DNA from: Streptomyces sp. SID9727
Lineage (GTDB): Bacteria > Actinomycetota > Actinomycetes > Streptomycetales > Streptomycetaceae
DNA length: 46,990 bases
Direction: 5' to 3'
Assembly: GCF_010550605.1 (NCBI RefSeq)
Contig: NZ_JAAGNI010000193.1
Span: 1 to 46,990, forward strand
Every line of letters begins with the position of its first letter. The first letter of the stretch is position 1. Positions 9,616 through 18,644 of this stretch are shown here, piece by piece. Below the pieces are notes generated by a model, which ran no database searches, was not told the DNA's origin, and saw nothing but the letters and a program-made list of their open reading frames with translations. The translations under genes were made by a program, and so were the position numbers.

Positions 9616-10612
9616 GCACTGTTTCTCGGATCTCGCGACGTGGGGGCGTTGGGGTCAGGCTGGCTGTATGGGCCGTGGGGCTCTGACGCATGCGGAGTGG
9701 GATCGACTGGAGGCGTTCTTACCTCCAAGTGGTGCGCGTGGTGGTCGGTAGAGCGACCACCGTCGGGTGATCATCGGGGTTCTCTATCGGGTGCGGACCG
9801 GTGTGCCGGCCGGTTCTGCCCGAGCTGTTCGGACCGTGGGAGACGGTCTATAAGCGACATCGCCGCTGGTCAGCTGATGGAACCTGGTAGATGCTGCTGT
9901 TCCGCATCCAGGCAGCTGATGACGCGGCGGGCAGGGTCGACTGGGACGTGTCGGTGGACTCGACAGCAATACGTGCCCACCAGCACGCTGCCGGTGCGAG
10001 GAATGCACCCCCGGCCGCCGTTCCTCAGAAGGGGGCCGCGCGAGGGACGAATCAGGTCGATCCGGTGCTGCGGAAACTGGCCGTCCGGCTGGAGGAGGTG
10101 GTCAGATCGGCGAGTGCCTGGGACGTTCCCGCGGAGGATGCACCACCAAGCTCCACCTCATCGCCGACGGGCGATGCCAGCCCCCCGCGCTCGTCCTGAC
10201 ACCCGGACACTACGGGGACGGACCCCAACTCGAACGGGTCCTGGAGCAGGTGTCGGTGCCCCGCACCGGAGTCGGCCGGCCTCGCACCCGGCCTGACCGT
10301 GCCCTGGCGGACAGGGCGTACACGTCGCGCGGAAACCGCCGCGACCTGCGGCGACGCGGTATCCCGGACACGATCCCCGAACGCCTCGACCAGCAAAGAC
10401 ATCGCAAGGACCGAGGCTCCCGAGGCGGCCGACCCACCTGCGTCCACGGCGAGCGCTACAGGAAGCGCAGCACCGTCGAACGCACCATCAACCGCCTCAA
10501 AGGCTTCCGGACTGTCGCCATCCGCTACGAGAAACGCGCCTCCATCTACCTCGGGACCATCACCCTCGCAGCCCTCGCCATCTGGCTCAGAACGTGATCC
10601 GAGAAACAGTGC
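9616..10612 (+). mobile_element. complete but decayed IS5-family insertion sequence (997 bp)
   Basis: Perfect 17-bp terminal inverted repeats: GCACTGTTTCTCGGATC (9616-9632) and its complement GATCCGAGAAACAGTGC (10596-10612). Both ends are flanked by CTAG (9612-9615 and 10613-10616), a target sequence used by IS427-type members of the IS5 family. Because CTAG is palindromic, whether it is a duplication or part of the repeat cannot be decided. The element carries one transposase gene on the plus strand that is broken by several mutations. It sits in a STAS-domain gene. Confidence 0.85.
9667..10597 (+). pseudogene. IS5-family transposase, multiply frameshifted
   Basis: Family sequence appears in pieces: MGRGALTHAEWDRLEAFLPP (9667 on), then after a frame change LPELFGPWETVYKRHRRWSA, a TAG where Trp-Gln is expected, RVDWDVSVDSTAIRAHQHAA with the first catalytic Asp, a further frame change, TKLHLIADGRCQPPALVLTP, ADRAYTSRGNRRDLRRRGI with the second Asp, and ERTINRLKGFRTVAIRYEKR with the Glu. 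At least two frameshifts and one stop make it inactive in cis, while the element ends are intact. Confidence 0.8.
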
Positions 10613-10795
10613 CTAGGTTGGCGTGGAGCCCGCGAGCCCCCCACGATTCGAACGAGAGGCCCTGACTGCCGCCGAGGTTATTCACATTCACATGCGGAAG
10701 AAAGCGTTCATACATGTGCAGACACCCGTCGGGCAGGCGTCTGCAATAGGGATCGGCCAGTACCGGTCCGTCGTGCAGTGCGCCCAGGGGTGATG

Positions 10796-11407
10796 ATGAC
10801 CGAAGACCTGAGAAGTGCGGTGGACAGAAAGCCGGATGAGCCGGTCGACTGGGAGGCCGAGCGCCGCTGGAACGACCGGCCCTGGGTGCAGGTGGGGCTC
10901 ATCGTGCTCGTCGCTTCCGGGGCGGCCATCGCGCTGAACGTCGCACTGAGCGTCACACTCGGGCATCCGAACAACGGGGGAATCGGTGGCGGCCTCGGTG
11001 CGGTGATCGCCTCATGGTGGAACGGCAGGCGTGTGCGTCGACAGATTGCCGAGGAGACCGGACTGAGCCCGTGGCAGGTGCCGATCGTCGGTCGATGGCT
11101 GCGCCAGGGGCACATTCCCCGCGATCCGCAGGCCCGAAAGGCCATGGCCGCGCTCGTGCGGAAACAGCAGCGTGCACTGACGAAGGGCAGGCGCTGGGTG
11201 CTGCCAGCCATGATGGCTGCCTTCGCCGCCGGCGGGGTCGTGTCCTTGGTACTCGGGGAATTCGCGCTCGGGATCGTGCTGTTGGTGGCCTCCGCGCTAC
11301 TGATACCCGCACTCCTCACCCAGCGACGCAACATCGGACGACTCCCCCAGATCGAACAGGAACTCGCAGCACCGACAGGAGCGGCGGCCCCGCCCGTCGG
11401 CTCCTGA
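10796..11407 (+). CDS. two-helix membrane protein with cytoplasmic basic loop, unknown function
   Basis: About 203 residues. A hydrophilic N-terminus (DRKPDEPVDWEAERRW) leads into a membrane segment with a Gly-rich turn (residues about 30-65), then a basic region (RRVRRQIAEETGLSPW, VRKQQRALTKGRRW) and two further hydrophobic segments near residues 140-180, ending in a Pro/Ala-rich tail. The ATG at 10796 lies five bases after AGGGG; ATG 10793 and GTG 10778 are alternatives. Monocistronic. I do not recognise the family. Confidence 0.6.
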   Translation: MTEDLRSAVDRKPDEPVDWEAERRWNDRPWVQVGLIVLVASGAAIALNVALSVTLGHPNNGGIGGGLGAVIASWWNGRRVRRQIAEETGLSPWQVPIVGRWLRQGHIPRDPQARKAMAALVRKQQRALTKGRRWVLPAMMAAFAAGGVVSLVLGEFALGIVLLVASALLIPALLTQRRNIGRLPQIEQELAAPTGAAAPPVGS

Positions 11408-11493
11408 ACACGGCGTGCGGACCCGGCAAGCGGGCCTGGTGGACGGACCTGGACGCGGGAGGTCGTGCTCCGAGCCAGGGCCTCGCCTTTGGA

Positions 11494-11600
11494 TCACAGG
11501 GCAGGCCAGAGGAAGACTCCTGCGATGTGGAGCCCGGCCAGGTAGACCGTCGCGGTCTTCTCGTAGCGGGTCGCGAGCCCTCGCCACTGTTTCAAGCACA
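11494..11600 (-). pseudogene. C-terminal scrap of an IS5-type transposase
   Basis: The minus strand reads LKQWRGLATRYEKTATVYLA and GLHIAGVFLWPAL before TGA at 11494-11496, which is the invariant C-terminus of many streptomycete IS5-type transposases. No further family sequence is seen upstream. Confidence 0.6.
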
Positions 11601-11915
11601 AAGAGCAGGTCCGGCTCGGCAGTGCGGCAGACCGCGTCCTTACGCCACGCTTCCTGATCGTCCTCGCCCACCCCGCTCGCGCCCTCTCCCCGGCCCGGCC
11701 CGCCGCTTCCTGTGATCTTGTAGGTGGACACGTGCGTGAAAGGTGGCATACGCCGATGGCAAAGTAGAGTGGCGGCGCGAGGCCATTCTTTCGAGTGAAC
11801 CGGCCTTGACAAGTTCAGTGCCGAACCGGTCGAGGCGGCGTTTCGTGCCTGGCAGCGACGAGGGCGGCCGCCGGACGGGTGTACTACGTGCTCGTCGAGT
11901 GCCAGGATCGGCCGT
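11601..11915. other. short region without a recognisable gene
   Basis: Only low-complexity, Arg/Pro-rich frames are present; no plausible start with a ribosome binding site, hairpin or repeat stands out. Confidence 0.4.
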
Positions 11916-12251
11916 ATGACGACTCATGAATTCCGGCAGGCAGGTGGGCCGGTGCCGGCCCTGGCCCCGGACGGAGACGTCGACACCGAGTCCCTGCCCG
12001 CGCTGCAAGCTCAGGCGGACACCGCGCTCGCCGAGCACGGCACGGTCCTACGCGACGCCCACCGCATCGACTTCGCCGACTCCTCCTTCCTGCACCTGGT
12101 CCTCGCCCTCCACGACCAGGGCGACCTCAAAAGCGCCGACCCCTCCATCGCCGTCCGACACCTCTTTCAGCTCGTCGGCGCCGACACCCTCCCCAACCTC
12201 TGCCCCACCATCCACGCAGCACAAGCAGCCACCCACACCAGCCACAACTGA
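11916..12251 (+). CDS. STAS-domain anti-sigma factor antagonist
   Basis: 111 residues, a single STAS domain. The segment HRIDFADSSFLHLVLALHD contains the D-S-S motif where the SpoIIAA/BldG-type phosphorylatable serine sits, followed by the amphipathic helix and ADPSIAVRHLFQLVGADTL at the C-terminus. Such proteins release sigma factors from anti-sigma partners in stress or developmental switches. No kinase or sigma gene adjoins it, so the partner is unknown. The ATG at 11916 is the family-consistent start. Confidence 0.78.
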   Translation: MTTHEFRQAGGPVPALAPDGDVDTESLPALQAQADTALAEHGTVLRDAHRIDFADSSFLHLVLALHDQGDLKSADPSIAVRHLFQLVGADTLPNLCPTIHAAQAATHTSHN

Positions 12252-12383
12252 CCCGCACCTACGCGGGCCACAGCACCCACCCGGCACGGCAAGAGACTGC
12301 TCTCCTGGTCGGATACTCCGGTGCAGGTCACGTGGTGTGACCGCGGTCATCTAGGGCGGCGGGAGGACAGGAAGGACCAAGCG

Positions 12384-12960
12384 GTGACGACTGTGGTGCT
12401 GCGCTCGACCGATCTGACGCTGAGGCCGTGGGAGCCGGGTGCCGTCGGCGCGCAGGCGGCGTTGACCGATGACGAGGAAGTGCGCCGCTGGACGTCGCAC
12501 CGCGTGGCGGGCTGCAGGACGCGGTGCGCTGGATCGCGACCCAGGAGGCGGGCTGGAAGTCCGGGAAGCGGCTCAGCTTCGCCATCCTCAGGACGGGGCG
12601 GGCCGTGGGGCACGTCGTTCTCAAACAGTCCGGCGGCGAGGCGCACGGTGAAGTCGGCTACTGGACGGGTGCCTCGGCACGGGGCCTCGGCGTTGCTTCC
12701 AGGGCCGTGGAACTGTTGACGACCTGGGCCTTCGACACCAGGACGGAAGCGGGACTCAGCCGTCTGCAACTGATCCACAACGCCGGCAACCCCGCCTCCT
12801 GCCGCGTCGCGCAGAAGGCGGGCCACACCCTGGAGAGCATCCTGCCGCCTCGTGCCCCGCACGAGGCCGAGGGACATTGCCACGCGCACGAACGCGGGGC
12901 CGTCTTGACCAGCCGTGTCACGCAGCAAGCATGTCTCTCCGGGCGGCTGGCACGTTCGGC
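12384..12960 (+). pseudogene. GNAT (RimJ/RimL-type) acetyltransferase with one frameshift
   Basis: A GTG at 12384 opens VVLRSTDLTLRPWEPGAVGA and DDEEVRRWTSH, the usual GNAT N-terminus. At about 12505-12520 the frame shifts; the next frame continues AVRWIATQEAGWKSGKRL, then GEVGYWTGASARGLGVASRA (acetyl-CoA-binding loop) and LIHNAGNPASCRVAQKAGH. A single indel would restore a full protein of about 180 residues, so this is either a recent pseudogene or a sequence error. The end is approximate because the second frame runs on past the family C-terminus. Confidence 0.65.
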
Positions 12961-13134
12961 GACCCGTGGTGGCAATCGGGCCTCTCCGCGGGGGAATCCG
13001 CAGCAGTGGCCGGAGGAGCCGACACCGGGAGCCAGGAGCGAGAGTGCGCACCACCGTCCGGCTGTGTGCGGCGGGTGTGGCCGCGCATGCCCTCGTATGG
13101 ACGCTTGCGCAAACGCGGTGATGTACTGCGCGCC

Positions 13135-14040
13135 ATGACTACTGTGACGATGCTTCAGCCCGGCCCTGTCATCGACGACATTGTTGGACTTCTGACCGAG
13201 CACTATGTCTTCCCCGGGATGGCCGAACAGCTCGCCGAGCTGCTGCATGTGCGGCTCGCCGAGGGCGCTTACACCGTCGCCCAGCCCGAGGAACTCGCCC
13301 GGCTGGTCACTGCGGACCTGCAGTCCGTCAACGGCGACCGGCATCTGAGTCTGCAGTACCACGCAGACCAGGTGCCTGCGAAGAAGGGAGCGGCGGTCCT
13401 GGAATCCATTCGCGGCGACTTCGACGCCTCGCTGGGCGGCGCCCCGCGGGTGGAATTGCTTGACGGAGGCATTGCCGTGCTGGAGCTGGCACCGATGCTG
13501 TTTCCGCTGGAATGGGCCGCCGAACCACTGAGCGCCGCGCTCTCCTTGATCTCCCGTGCCCGGGCGCTGATCGTGGACCTGCGGGGCAACCGGGGCGGTG
13601 ACCCCGACACGGTCGCCTTTGTCTGCAGCTACCTCCTGGACAAGCGAACCCATCTCAATTCCATGTACTGGCGTGGCGGAGAGCGCACCGAGCAGTCCTG
13701 GAGTCAGCCGCACGTCCCCGGCGCCCGCTTCGGCGGAAGCAAGCCCTTGTACGTCCTGACCAGCAACCACACCTTCTCCGCAGCCGAGGAGCTTGCCTAC
13801 GATCTGCAACAACTCGGTCGCGGGGTGATCGTCGGCGAGCCCACCCGCGGTGGGGCACATCCCAGGGAAGGGTGGACCGTGCACCCGCATCTGGAAGTCT
13901 CCATCCCCATCGGCCGTGCGATCAACCCGGTCTCCGGCAAAAACTGGGAAGGTACCGGTGTACAGCCCGACATACCCTGCGCTGCCGCGGAGGCGCTCCA
14001 ACGGGCACACACCCTGGCCCGCGCCGAGATGGCCGGTTGA
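13135..14040 (+). CDS. S41-family (IRBP/tail-specific protease-like) peptidase
   Basis: About 301 residues. An N-terminal helical domain (IDDIVGLLTEHYVFPGMAEQ) of the type found in S41 peptidases is followed by the core: ALIVDLRGNRGGDPDTVAF (residues 145-163, oxyanion-hole strand) and VLTSNHTFSAAEELAYDL (residues 207-224) with Ser215 in the expected nucleophile position, then VIVGEPTRGGAHP. No PDZ domain and no signal peptide are visible, as in the retinol-binding-protein-like cytosolic subgroup. The ATG at 13135 is chosen because the domain begins directly after it; longer upstream starts would overlap the broken GNAT gene. Substrate unknown. Confidence 0.8.
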   Translation: MTTVTMLQPGPVIDDIVGLLTEHYVFPGMAEQLAELLHVRLAEGAYTVAQPEELARLVTADLQSVNGDRHLSLQYHADQVPAKKGAAVLESIRGDFDASLGGAPRVELLDGGIAVLELAPMLFPLEWAAEPLSAALSLISRARALIVDLRGNRGGDPDTVAFVCSYLLDKRTHLNSMYWRGGERTEQSWSQPHVPGARFGGSKPLYVLTSNHTFSAAEELAYDLQQLGRGVIVGEPTRGGAHPREGWTVHPHLEVSIPIGRAINPVSGKNWEGTGVQPDIPCAAAEALQRAHTLARAEMAG

Positions 14041-14082
14041 GTCTCCGACAACTCAGCGCCCAGTTCCTCCCCACAACCGAAG

Positions 14083-14370
14083 CGGGGCCCGATCGTGCTC
14101 GTCTGGGACAACCTGCACGTGCTCGAGGGCGCTAGCTTCCGGGAGTTCGCCGAAGCCCGGGACTGGCTGACCATCTGCTACCTGCCGCCCTACGCACCCG
14201 ACCTCAACCCCGTCGAAGGGATCCGGTCACTGCTGCGGCGGGGCTTGCTCTCCAACGTCGCCTTCAGCACCCCTGAACACCTCGTCCAGCGCATCCGACG
14301 CGGTCTGCGGCACATTCAGTATCGCACCGACCTCATCGATGGATGCCTGGATGCCCTGCCGAGACCGGCC
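14083..14370 (+). pseudogene. C-terminal remnant of an IS630-family transposase
   Basis: The frame reads RGPIVLVWDNLHVLEGASFR (the Asp of the DDE triad in WDN), then WLTICYLPPYAPDLNPVEGI with the catalytic Glu in NPVEG, and FSTPEHLVQRIRRGLRHIQY. This is the last third of an IS630-type DDE transposase. The helix-turn-helix and the first Asp are absent; the sequence begins abruptly after the S41 peptidase stop. Confidence 0.72.
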
Positions 14371-14544
14371 TGGCCATCGCCCCCTGACCGCAGGCGCCAC
14401 AACGAGTCCGACCTCAGTAATCGACGCGCACGACACCAGTCACGGCAGGGCAATGGTCGTCGCCAGGGCCATGATCACCATCGAGGGCGCACAGAATCAC
14501 GCCGGCGTTGTGGATGACTGGATCGCCTCGGGCCGCCTGCGGCG

Positions 14545-14964
14545 TCAGGTGGTCTCGCGGCGCTTCTTCATCTCGGCTTCGGCGATGTGGTCGCGGCCGC
14601 CGCTCAGGGCGTCGCGCACCCGGCGTTCGACTTCGGTGAAGCGCCGGTGGTAACCCTCGTCGTACGCTTCGACGATCTGGAACGTCCACATGCCCGGGAG
14701 GACGTCCGTGCCCTGTACCTCGCGCTCGACCAGGTCGGCCTGTTCGTCGTGTCCGGCCTCCCGCAGCCGGCGCACCGCCTCGCCCACCGCCTTGTCCGCG
14801 CCGCCCGTCAGCTGATGGAAGTCGTACAGGCGCCCGCGGGCCCGCTGCGTGGTTTCCAGGGCCTGGGAAAGCAGCCCGAGTGCCTCCACCGTGGCGTCGT
14901 CCATCCCCGCCGGCCGCTCGTGCCGTTGCGGTCCCCGAGCCTCTCCCCGCACGTTGTCGGCCAT
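14545..14964 (-). CDS. conserved hypothetical protein, helical
   Basis: 139 residues, soluble, strongly helical (DATVEALGLLSQALETTQRA; KAVGEAVRRLREAGHDEQAD; VERRVRDALSGGRDHIAEAE) and charged, with a conserved-looking VLPGMWTFQIVEAYDEGYH block in the middle. It resembles a widespread streptomycete hypothetical that begins MADN. The ATG at 14964 follows GGAAGG; an upstream start would add an Arg-rich stretch not expected. Monocistronic; function unknown. Confidence 0.65.
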   Translation of the reverse strand: MADNVRGEARGPQRHERPAGMDDATVEALGLLSQALETTQRARGRLYDFHQLTGGADKAVGEAVRRLREAGHDEQADLVEREVQGTDVLPGMWTFQIVEAYDEGYHRRFTEVERRVRDALSGGRDHIAEAEMKKRRETT

Positions 14965-15342
14965 CGCCGCCCGCCTTCCTTCAAGTAGCGGGCCCGTGTC
15001 CGCCCGCCGGTCCGGCTCCAGTCTGCTCCAGCAGGCAGCGGACAACGCTCAAGCATCACGGACGCGTGTCCCCGACGGCCGCTTCCCCGGGGCGCCAGGC
15101 CAGCGGGCGGGATCGGGACCCGCACGGTGACCTGCAGCCACCGCATGATCTTTTGCCTCCACACGCTGATGATCAACGGTGGCCGCAGTCACTACAGGCA
15201 GGAGGAGCACTCTGCAGATCGCCGGCGTCGACGTGTACGTCGACCACCCTGTGAACCAGTGGGGCAACGGTGGTCGACGCCTGCTGAGACTGCGTCGACC
15301 CGTTCTCATGAGCTTGCCCGCTCGCGTGACTGAGGCGCGGGG
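14965..15342. other. intergenic, no gene recognised
   Basis: No protein-like frame or strong hairpin was found between the hypothetical gene and the GH3 remnant. Confidence 0.35.
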
Positions 15343-15560
15343 TCAGTTGATGGACAGTGTCCTCTGTGCCGTCACGGTGCGGGAGTCGCGTGCGGTGGCG
15401 AGGGTGAGTTTGCGGAAGCCGACGAGCCTGCGTCGCTCGGCGTCCGCCGCGGCAGGCGGTGTGGCGTAGAGCTGCACGGTCTCAGTGCCCTGGCGTTTGC
15501 CCTTGTTGGTAACGGTCACGGACAGGGTGACGGTCTTGGCGGGTCGGGTTACAGGCCGCC
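15343..15560 (-). pseudogene. C-terminal fibronectin III-like tail of a GH3 glycosidase
   Basis: The minus strand reads TLSVTVTNKGKRQGTETVQL then LVGFRKLTLA and ends SIN before TGA at 15343-15345. This is the Fn3-like C-terminal domain of family 3 beta-glucosidases/xylosidases. The catalytic domains are absent upstream, so only the last 70 or so codons remain. Confidence 0.6.
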
Positions 15561-15884
15561 TCGATGTGTGAGTGTGGCGACGTCGGATTTTTTTGTGACG
15601 GCATGAAGGCTCCGTTCAAGTGCCGCGAATTCAGTGATTTTCTTCGAGCCGGGCGTCGGCGGCTCTTCGGCGGGCTGCCGTGCGGCGCCTCACCGTGCGG
15701 GCCAGGGCTCCGGCCAGGGCCCCGGTCGCCAGCACCAGGAGCCGGAGAACGTACGGCGCTGTTTCCACCCCTCGGCGGAGCCAATCGCCGAGGTCACCGG
15801 CTTGCTTGCCTCTGGAGACAGTCGGCGCTGACCTCGTCAGCGGCAGTCGCGTCGAGCTTCAGTGAAGATCCGGCTGGACCTCGG
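15561..15884. other. intergenic, no gene recognised
   Basis: Frames are Arg/Pro-rich and broken. There is a short T run near 15590 but no clear promoter or gene. Confidence 0.35.
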
Positions 15885-16181
15885 TCAGTCGAGGCCTTCG
15901 ATGATGCGGAAGTCGCGTTCGAAACCGTCGGGGAGTTCGGCGAGCGCCTTCTGGTAGGCCGCGCTCGCGCGTGCGGCGACGGCCTGTTCGAAGCTGTCGA
16001 ACTCGATCAGGACGACGCGCTCGGCGATTCCGGCTTCGTGTGCGTCGACCCGGCTGCCGATGCTGGCGAGCACCCGCCCGCCCGCGGCCGCGACGGCTAG
16101 ACCTGCCAGTTCGTTGTAGACATCAAGCCTCTCGGGGTCCTCGATGGTGGGGTAGACGCTGACCCAGTAGCCCTTGGGCAT
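15885..16181 (-). CDS. DUF1330 family protein
   Basis: 98 residues, the full length of a DUF1330 ferredoxin-like alpha/beta protein: an N-terminal KGYWVSVYPTIEDPERLDVY, the GGRVLASIGSRVDAHEAG hairpin, and VVLIEFDSFEQAVAARAS with the segment YQKALAE before the C-terminal strand. The family shares the dimeric alpha-beta barrel fold with antibiotic monooxygenases, but its activity is undefined. It lies 33 bases downstream of the DHA2 transporter on the same strand, so it is likely the last gene of a marR-exporter-DUF1330 operon. Confidence 0.88.
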   Translation of the reverse strand: MPKGYWVSVYPTIEDPERLDVYNELAGLAVAAAGGRVLASIGSRVDAHEAGIAERVVLIEFDSFEQAVAARASAAYQKALAELPDGFERDFRIIEGLD

Positions 16182-16214
16182 GGAACCTCCAGTGTTGGAA
16201 TAAGTGCATGTGAC

Positions 16215-17648
16215 TTACGGGATGGTCTCGGGTGGGCGTCGGCGGGCGAGGGCGATGCTTGTCAGTGTGGTGATCGCCATCGCGGCGACGCCGACCAGCG
16301 CCGCGGTGGTGTAGGCGCTGTCGTCGGGGAAGAGGTGGCCGGGGCCGGTGCCCGTGGCGAGGATCAGGCCGCCGATGGCGCTGCCCAGGGAGTACCCGAC
16401 GCTGCGGACGACGTAGTTGAAGCTCATGGCGCTCGACGTCTCGCTCTTGGGGGTGACGGCCAGGATGACGCCGGGCATCGCGGCCGAGAAGCCGCCGACG
16501 CCGAAGCCGAGCACACCCATCGCCGCGAACAGTTCGGCCAGGTCCGACCGGTCCGCCGCGAACAGGGCGAACCCGCCGCCGACTACGACGGCGCTGCCGG
16601 CCAGGAGCAGGGGGTCGGTGATCCGCGTCCGGACCCGCGGCGTGAGCTTGCCGGCGACGAACCCCAGCACCGAGAACGGGATGAGGACCAGCCCGGCGAC
16701 GAAGGTGGTCAGCCCGAAGCCGTAGCCGGCTCCGTGCGGCGTCTGCGCGTACCGGGTGATGAGCGTGAGCAGGAGGTACATGCCGATCCCACCGACAAAC
16801 ATGGCGAGGTTCGCCCCGGCGACCGCCGGGTGCCGCACTGCCCGCACATCGACCAGGGGCGTAGTGCTGCGCAGCTCGATGAAGGCCCAGACGCAGAGCA
16901 GCACCACCGCGGCGACGGCGAGGCCCGCCGCCACGGCGAGGTGCCGGCTCCACAGATTCCGTTCGCCGGCGAGGAACAGCACCAGGAGCAGCGCAGCGGC
17001 CAGGACGACCGCGCCTGCCACGTCGACGTGGGCGCAGCGGCCTTCGGGGGCATCGGGCATGGAGCGCCACGCGGTCAGGAGAGCGGCGGCGGTGACGACC
17101 AGGCCGAGGCCGTAGGCGGCCCGTACCCCGCCGAGCTCGGCGAGCAGTGCGGCCAGCGGGTAGCCGACGCCGGCCCCGATGATCGAGACCACCGAGATCA
17201 GGGCGATCACGGCCGCGCTGCGCTCCTCGGGGAGGTGGTCCCGGGCCACGCCCATCATCAGCGCCGTCAGCCCGAGCCCGACGCCCTGGGCCGCCCTGCC
17301 GGCCAGCAGCCCCGCGAACGGCAGCGGCAGTACGGTGACCGCGCTGCCGGCGACGACGACCGCCAGCGTGGCGAGGATCGTGGCCCGCCGGTGCGGGCCG
17401 GCTCCGAGCCGGCCCAGGACCGGCGTGGCGACGGCGCCGCTGAGAAGCGCGACGGTCAGCGTCCACTGCGCGCTGCCGAGCGAGACGTCGAACGAGGTCG
17501 CCACGCTGGTGATGAGCGGCGCCCCGAGGCTGGCGACCGCCGCCACGACCAGAGCGATGAACATCAGGGCAGGGACCAGCAGCCGCGCCTCGGAACGCGC
17601 CACCGGGAACGCCTTCGCCGCGACCTCACCGACCGGCTGCCCGGTCAC
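16215..17648 (-). CDS. MFS drug exporter, DHA2 (14-TM) type
   Basis: 477 residues with about 14 hydrophobic helices, normal for the EmrB/QacA group. The motif-C-like helix around residues 150-170 (ISVVSIIGAGVGYPLAALLA) marks a drug:H+ antiporter. The ATG at 17648 overlaps the TGA of the MarR gene (ATGA), indicating translational coupling. With a MarR repressor upstream, it is most simply a substrate-inducible efflux pump. The substrate cannot be deduced. Confidence 0.88.
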   Translation of the reverse strand: MTGQPVGEVAAKAFPVARSEARLLVPALMFIALVVAAVASLGAPLITSVATSFDVSLGSAQWTLTVALLSGAVATPVLGRLGAGPHRRATILATLAVVVAGSAVTVLPLPFAGLLAGRAAQGVGLGLTALMMGVARDHLPEERSAAVIALISVVSIIGAGVGYPLAALLAELGGVRAAYGLGLVVTAAALLTAWRSMPDAPEGRCAHVDVAGAVVLAAALLLVLFLAGERNLWSRHLAVAAGLAVAAVVLLCVWAFIELRSTTPLVDVRAVRHPAVAGANLAMFVGGIGMYLLLTLITRYAQTPHGAGYGFGLTTFVAGLVLIPFSVLGFVAGKLTPRVRTRITDPLLLAGSAVVVGGGFALFAADRSDLAELFAAMGVLGFGVGGFSAAMPGVILAVTPKSETSSAMSFNYVVRSVGYSLGSAIGGLILATGTGPGHLFPDDSAYTTAALVGVAAMAITTLTSIALARRRPPETIP

Positions 17649-18103
17649 TGCTTCGGCCCTTCGCGGTCCTGGCTTTCGAGCTCAGCCAGACGCTTCAGCG
17701 CTGGAACGGCCGCCACCAGTGCCTCGACCTCGTCGCCGGTGAGCTCGCCGATCAACCGCTCGAAGCCGTGGACGCCCGCCTGGCGCCGCGTCCGGACGTA
17801 GGAGGCGCCGGCCTCGGTCAGGCACACCAGCGTGACCCGCTTGTCGGACGCGTCGCCCCGCCGCTCGACCAGGCCGGACTTTTCCATCACCCGGACCAGG
17901 GCGGTCATCGCGGGCTGAGTGACGCCCTCGACCGCGGCCAGATCGGTGATGCGCCGCGGGCCGGTCCGGTCCAGGGTGGCCAGGGTGGCGGCGGACGTCA
18001 GGCTCATGTCCCGGGGCAGGCGTCTCGCGGCCCTGGTGGCCAGGCCGTAGAGGGCTGCCCCGATGGCGGCGGACGCGCCAGGAGCGGTGTCTTGACGACT
18101 CAT
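17645..18103 (-). CDS. MarR-family transcriptional regulator
   Basis: 152 residues. The winged-helix core is clear: MSLTSAATLATLDRTGPRRI, LAAVEGVTQPAMTALVRVME (recognition helix), then GLVERRGDASDKRVTLVCLT (wing with the D-x-R motif). Flanking helices form the dimer interface. It is the first gene of the marR-MFS-DUF1330 operon and overlaps the exporter start by four bases. An AT-rich stretch with inverted CATAG repeats precedes the gene and likely holds its operator. Confidence 0.9.
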   Translation of the reverse strand: MSRQDTAPGASAAIGAALYGLATRAARRLPRDMSLTSAATLATLDRTGPRRITDLAAVEGVTQPAMTALVRVMEKSGLVERRGDASDKRVTLVCLTEAGASYVRTRRQAGVHGFERLIGELTGDEVEALVAAVPALKRLAELESQDREGPKQ

Positions 18104-18109
18104 GCCCGA

Positions 18110-18140
18110 AGCATAGCAATTTTATATTCATAGCCTATGG
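18110..18140. promoter_or_regulatory. probable promoter/operator of the marR-MFS operon
   Basis: An unusually AT-rich interval contains CATAG at 18112-18116 and the inverted repeat CATAG-C-CTATG (18129-18139), directly upstream of the marR start at 18103. MarR repressors bind such short palindromes over their own promoter. The assignment rests on position and symmetry only. Confidence 0.4.
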
Positions 18141-18589
18141 ACATGGTCGACTGGCACTGGCGCGGCCGGCTGCGCACGGTCATGACCTCGTACACGCTGG
18201 TGCTGCACACCCGTAGCTCGCCCGGTCCGCGCTCCTGGCCCGGCCGAGCGGCGACAACTACCTGCGCCTGGTCGAACGCATCCTCCACCTGCTCGCACAG
18301 AGCGGCGCCCCCGCGATCAGGTCGCCTGGGGAGTGGACACATTGCTGCAGGACGCCACCGCCACCGCTGCCGAGCAGTCGACCCACGAACACGACCCCAC
18401 CTCCGAAGACGACTGGAACGCCACCGTGCGCGCGCTGCGCGACGTCGACGAGGCCGCGCCCACGCACCCGGCGATCGCCGGGCACATGCCCGCACTGGTC
18501 AGCGGCGCCGTCCGGACCGGATGCACTGGAGGTTCGACGTCCTCGTCAACGGCATCACCGGCATCCCCGTACCCCACCGGGCCGACTGA
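18137..18589 (+). pseudogene. TetR-family regulator, C-terminal remnant with frameshifts
   Basis: Pieces of a TetR C-terminal (effector) domain are visible in alternating frames: VMTSYTLVLHT, then one frame over DNYLRLVERILHLLAQSGAP and DTLLQDATATAAEQSTHEHD and DDWNATVRALRDVDEAAPTH, and in the first frame again WRFDVLVNGITGIP before the stop at 18587-18589. The N-terminal DNA-binding domain is missing. It is a dead fragment divergent from the MarR operon. Confidence 0.55.
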
Positions 18590-18598
18590 CACCTGGCG

Positions 18599-18637
18599 GG
18601 CGAGCGGGTGCCGGACCGGTGCTCCCTCCCGCTCGCC
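18599..18637. terminator. hairpin between convergent gene remnants
   Basis: GGCGAGCGGG (18599-18608) pairs with CCCGCTCGCC (18628-18637): a 10-bp stem with a 19-nt loop. It lies between the convergent TetR and antiporter remnants and just beyond the left edge of the biosynthetic cluster, so it may serve as a bidirectional terminator. Confidence 0.4.
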
Positions 18638-18644
18638 GGGTCCC

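Noticed and set aside
10630..10665. tRNA 3' end (TTCGAATC on the minus strand) as an attachment site
   Set aside because: The stems around the TTCGAAT loop do not pair (CTCTC against GTGGG), no acceptor or anticodon arm is found, and no integrase gene is near.
16335..17801. Long plus-strand frame (about 488 codons) opposite the DHA2 exporter
   Set aside because: Its translation is Asp/Glu/Arg/Gln-rich without domains; it is the antisense of a well-supported membrane protein and MarR gene.
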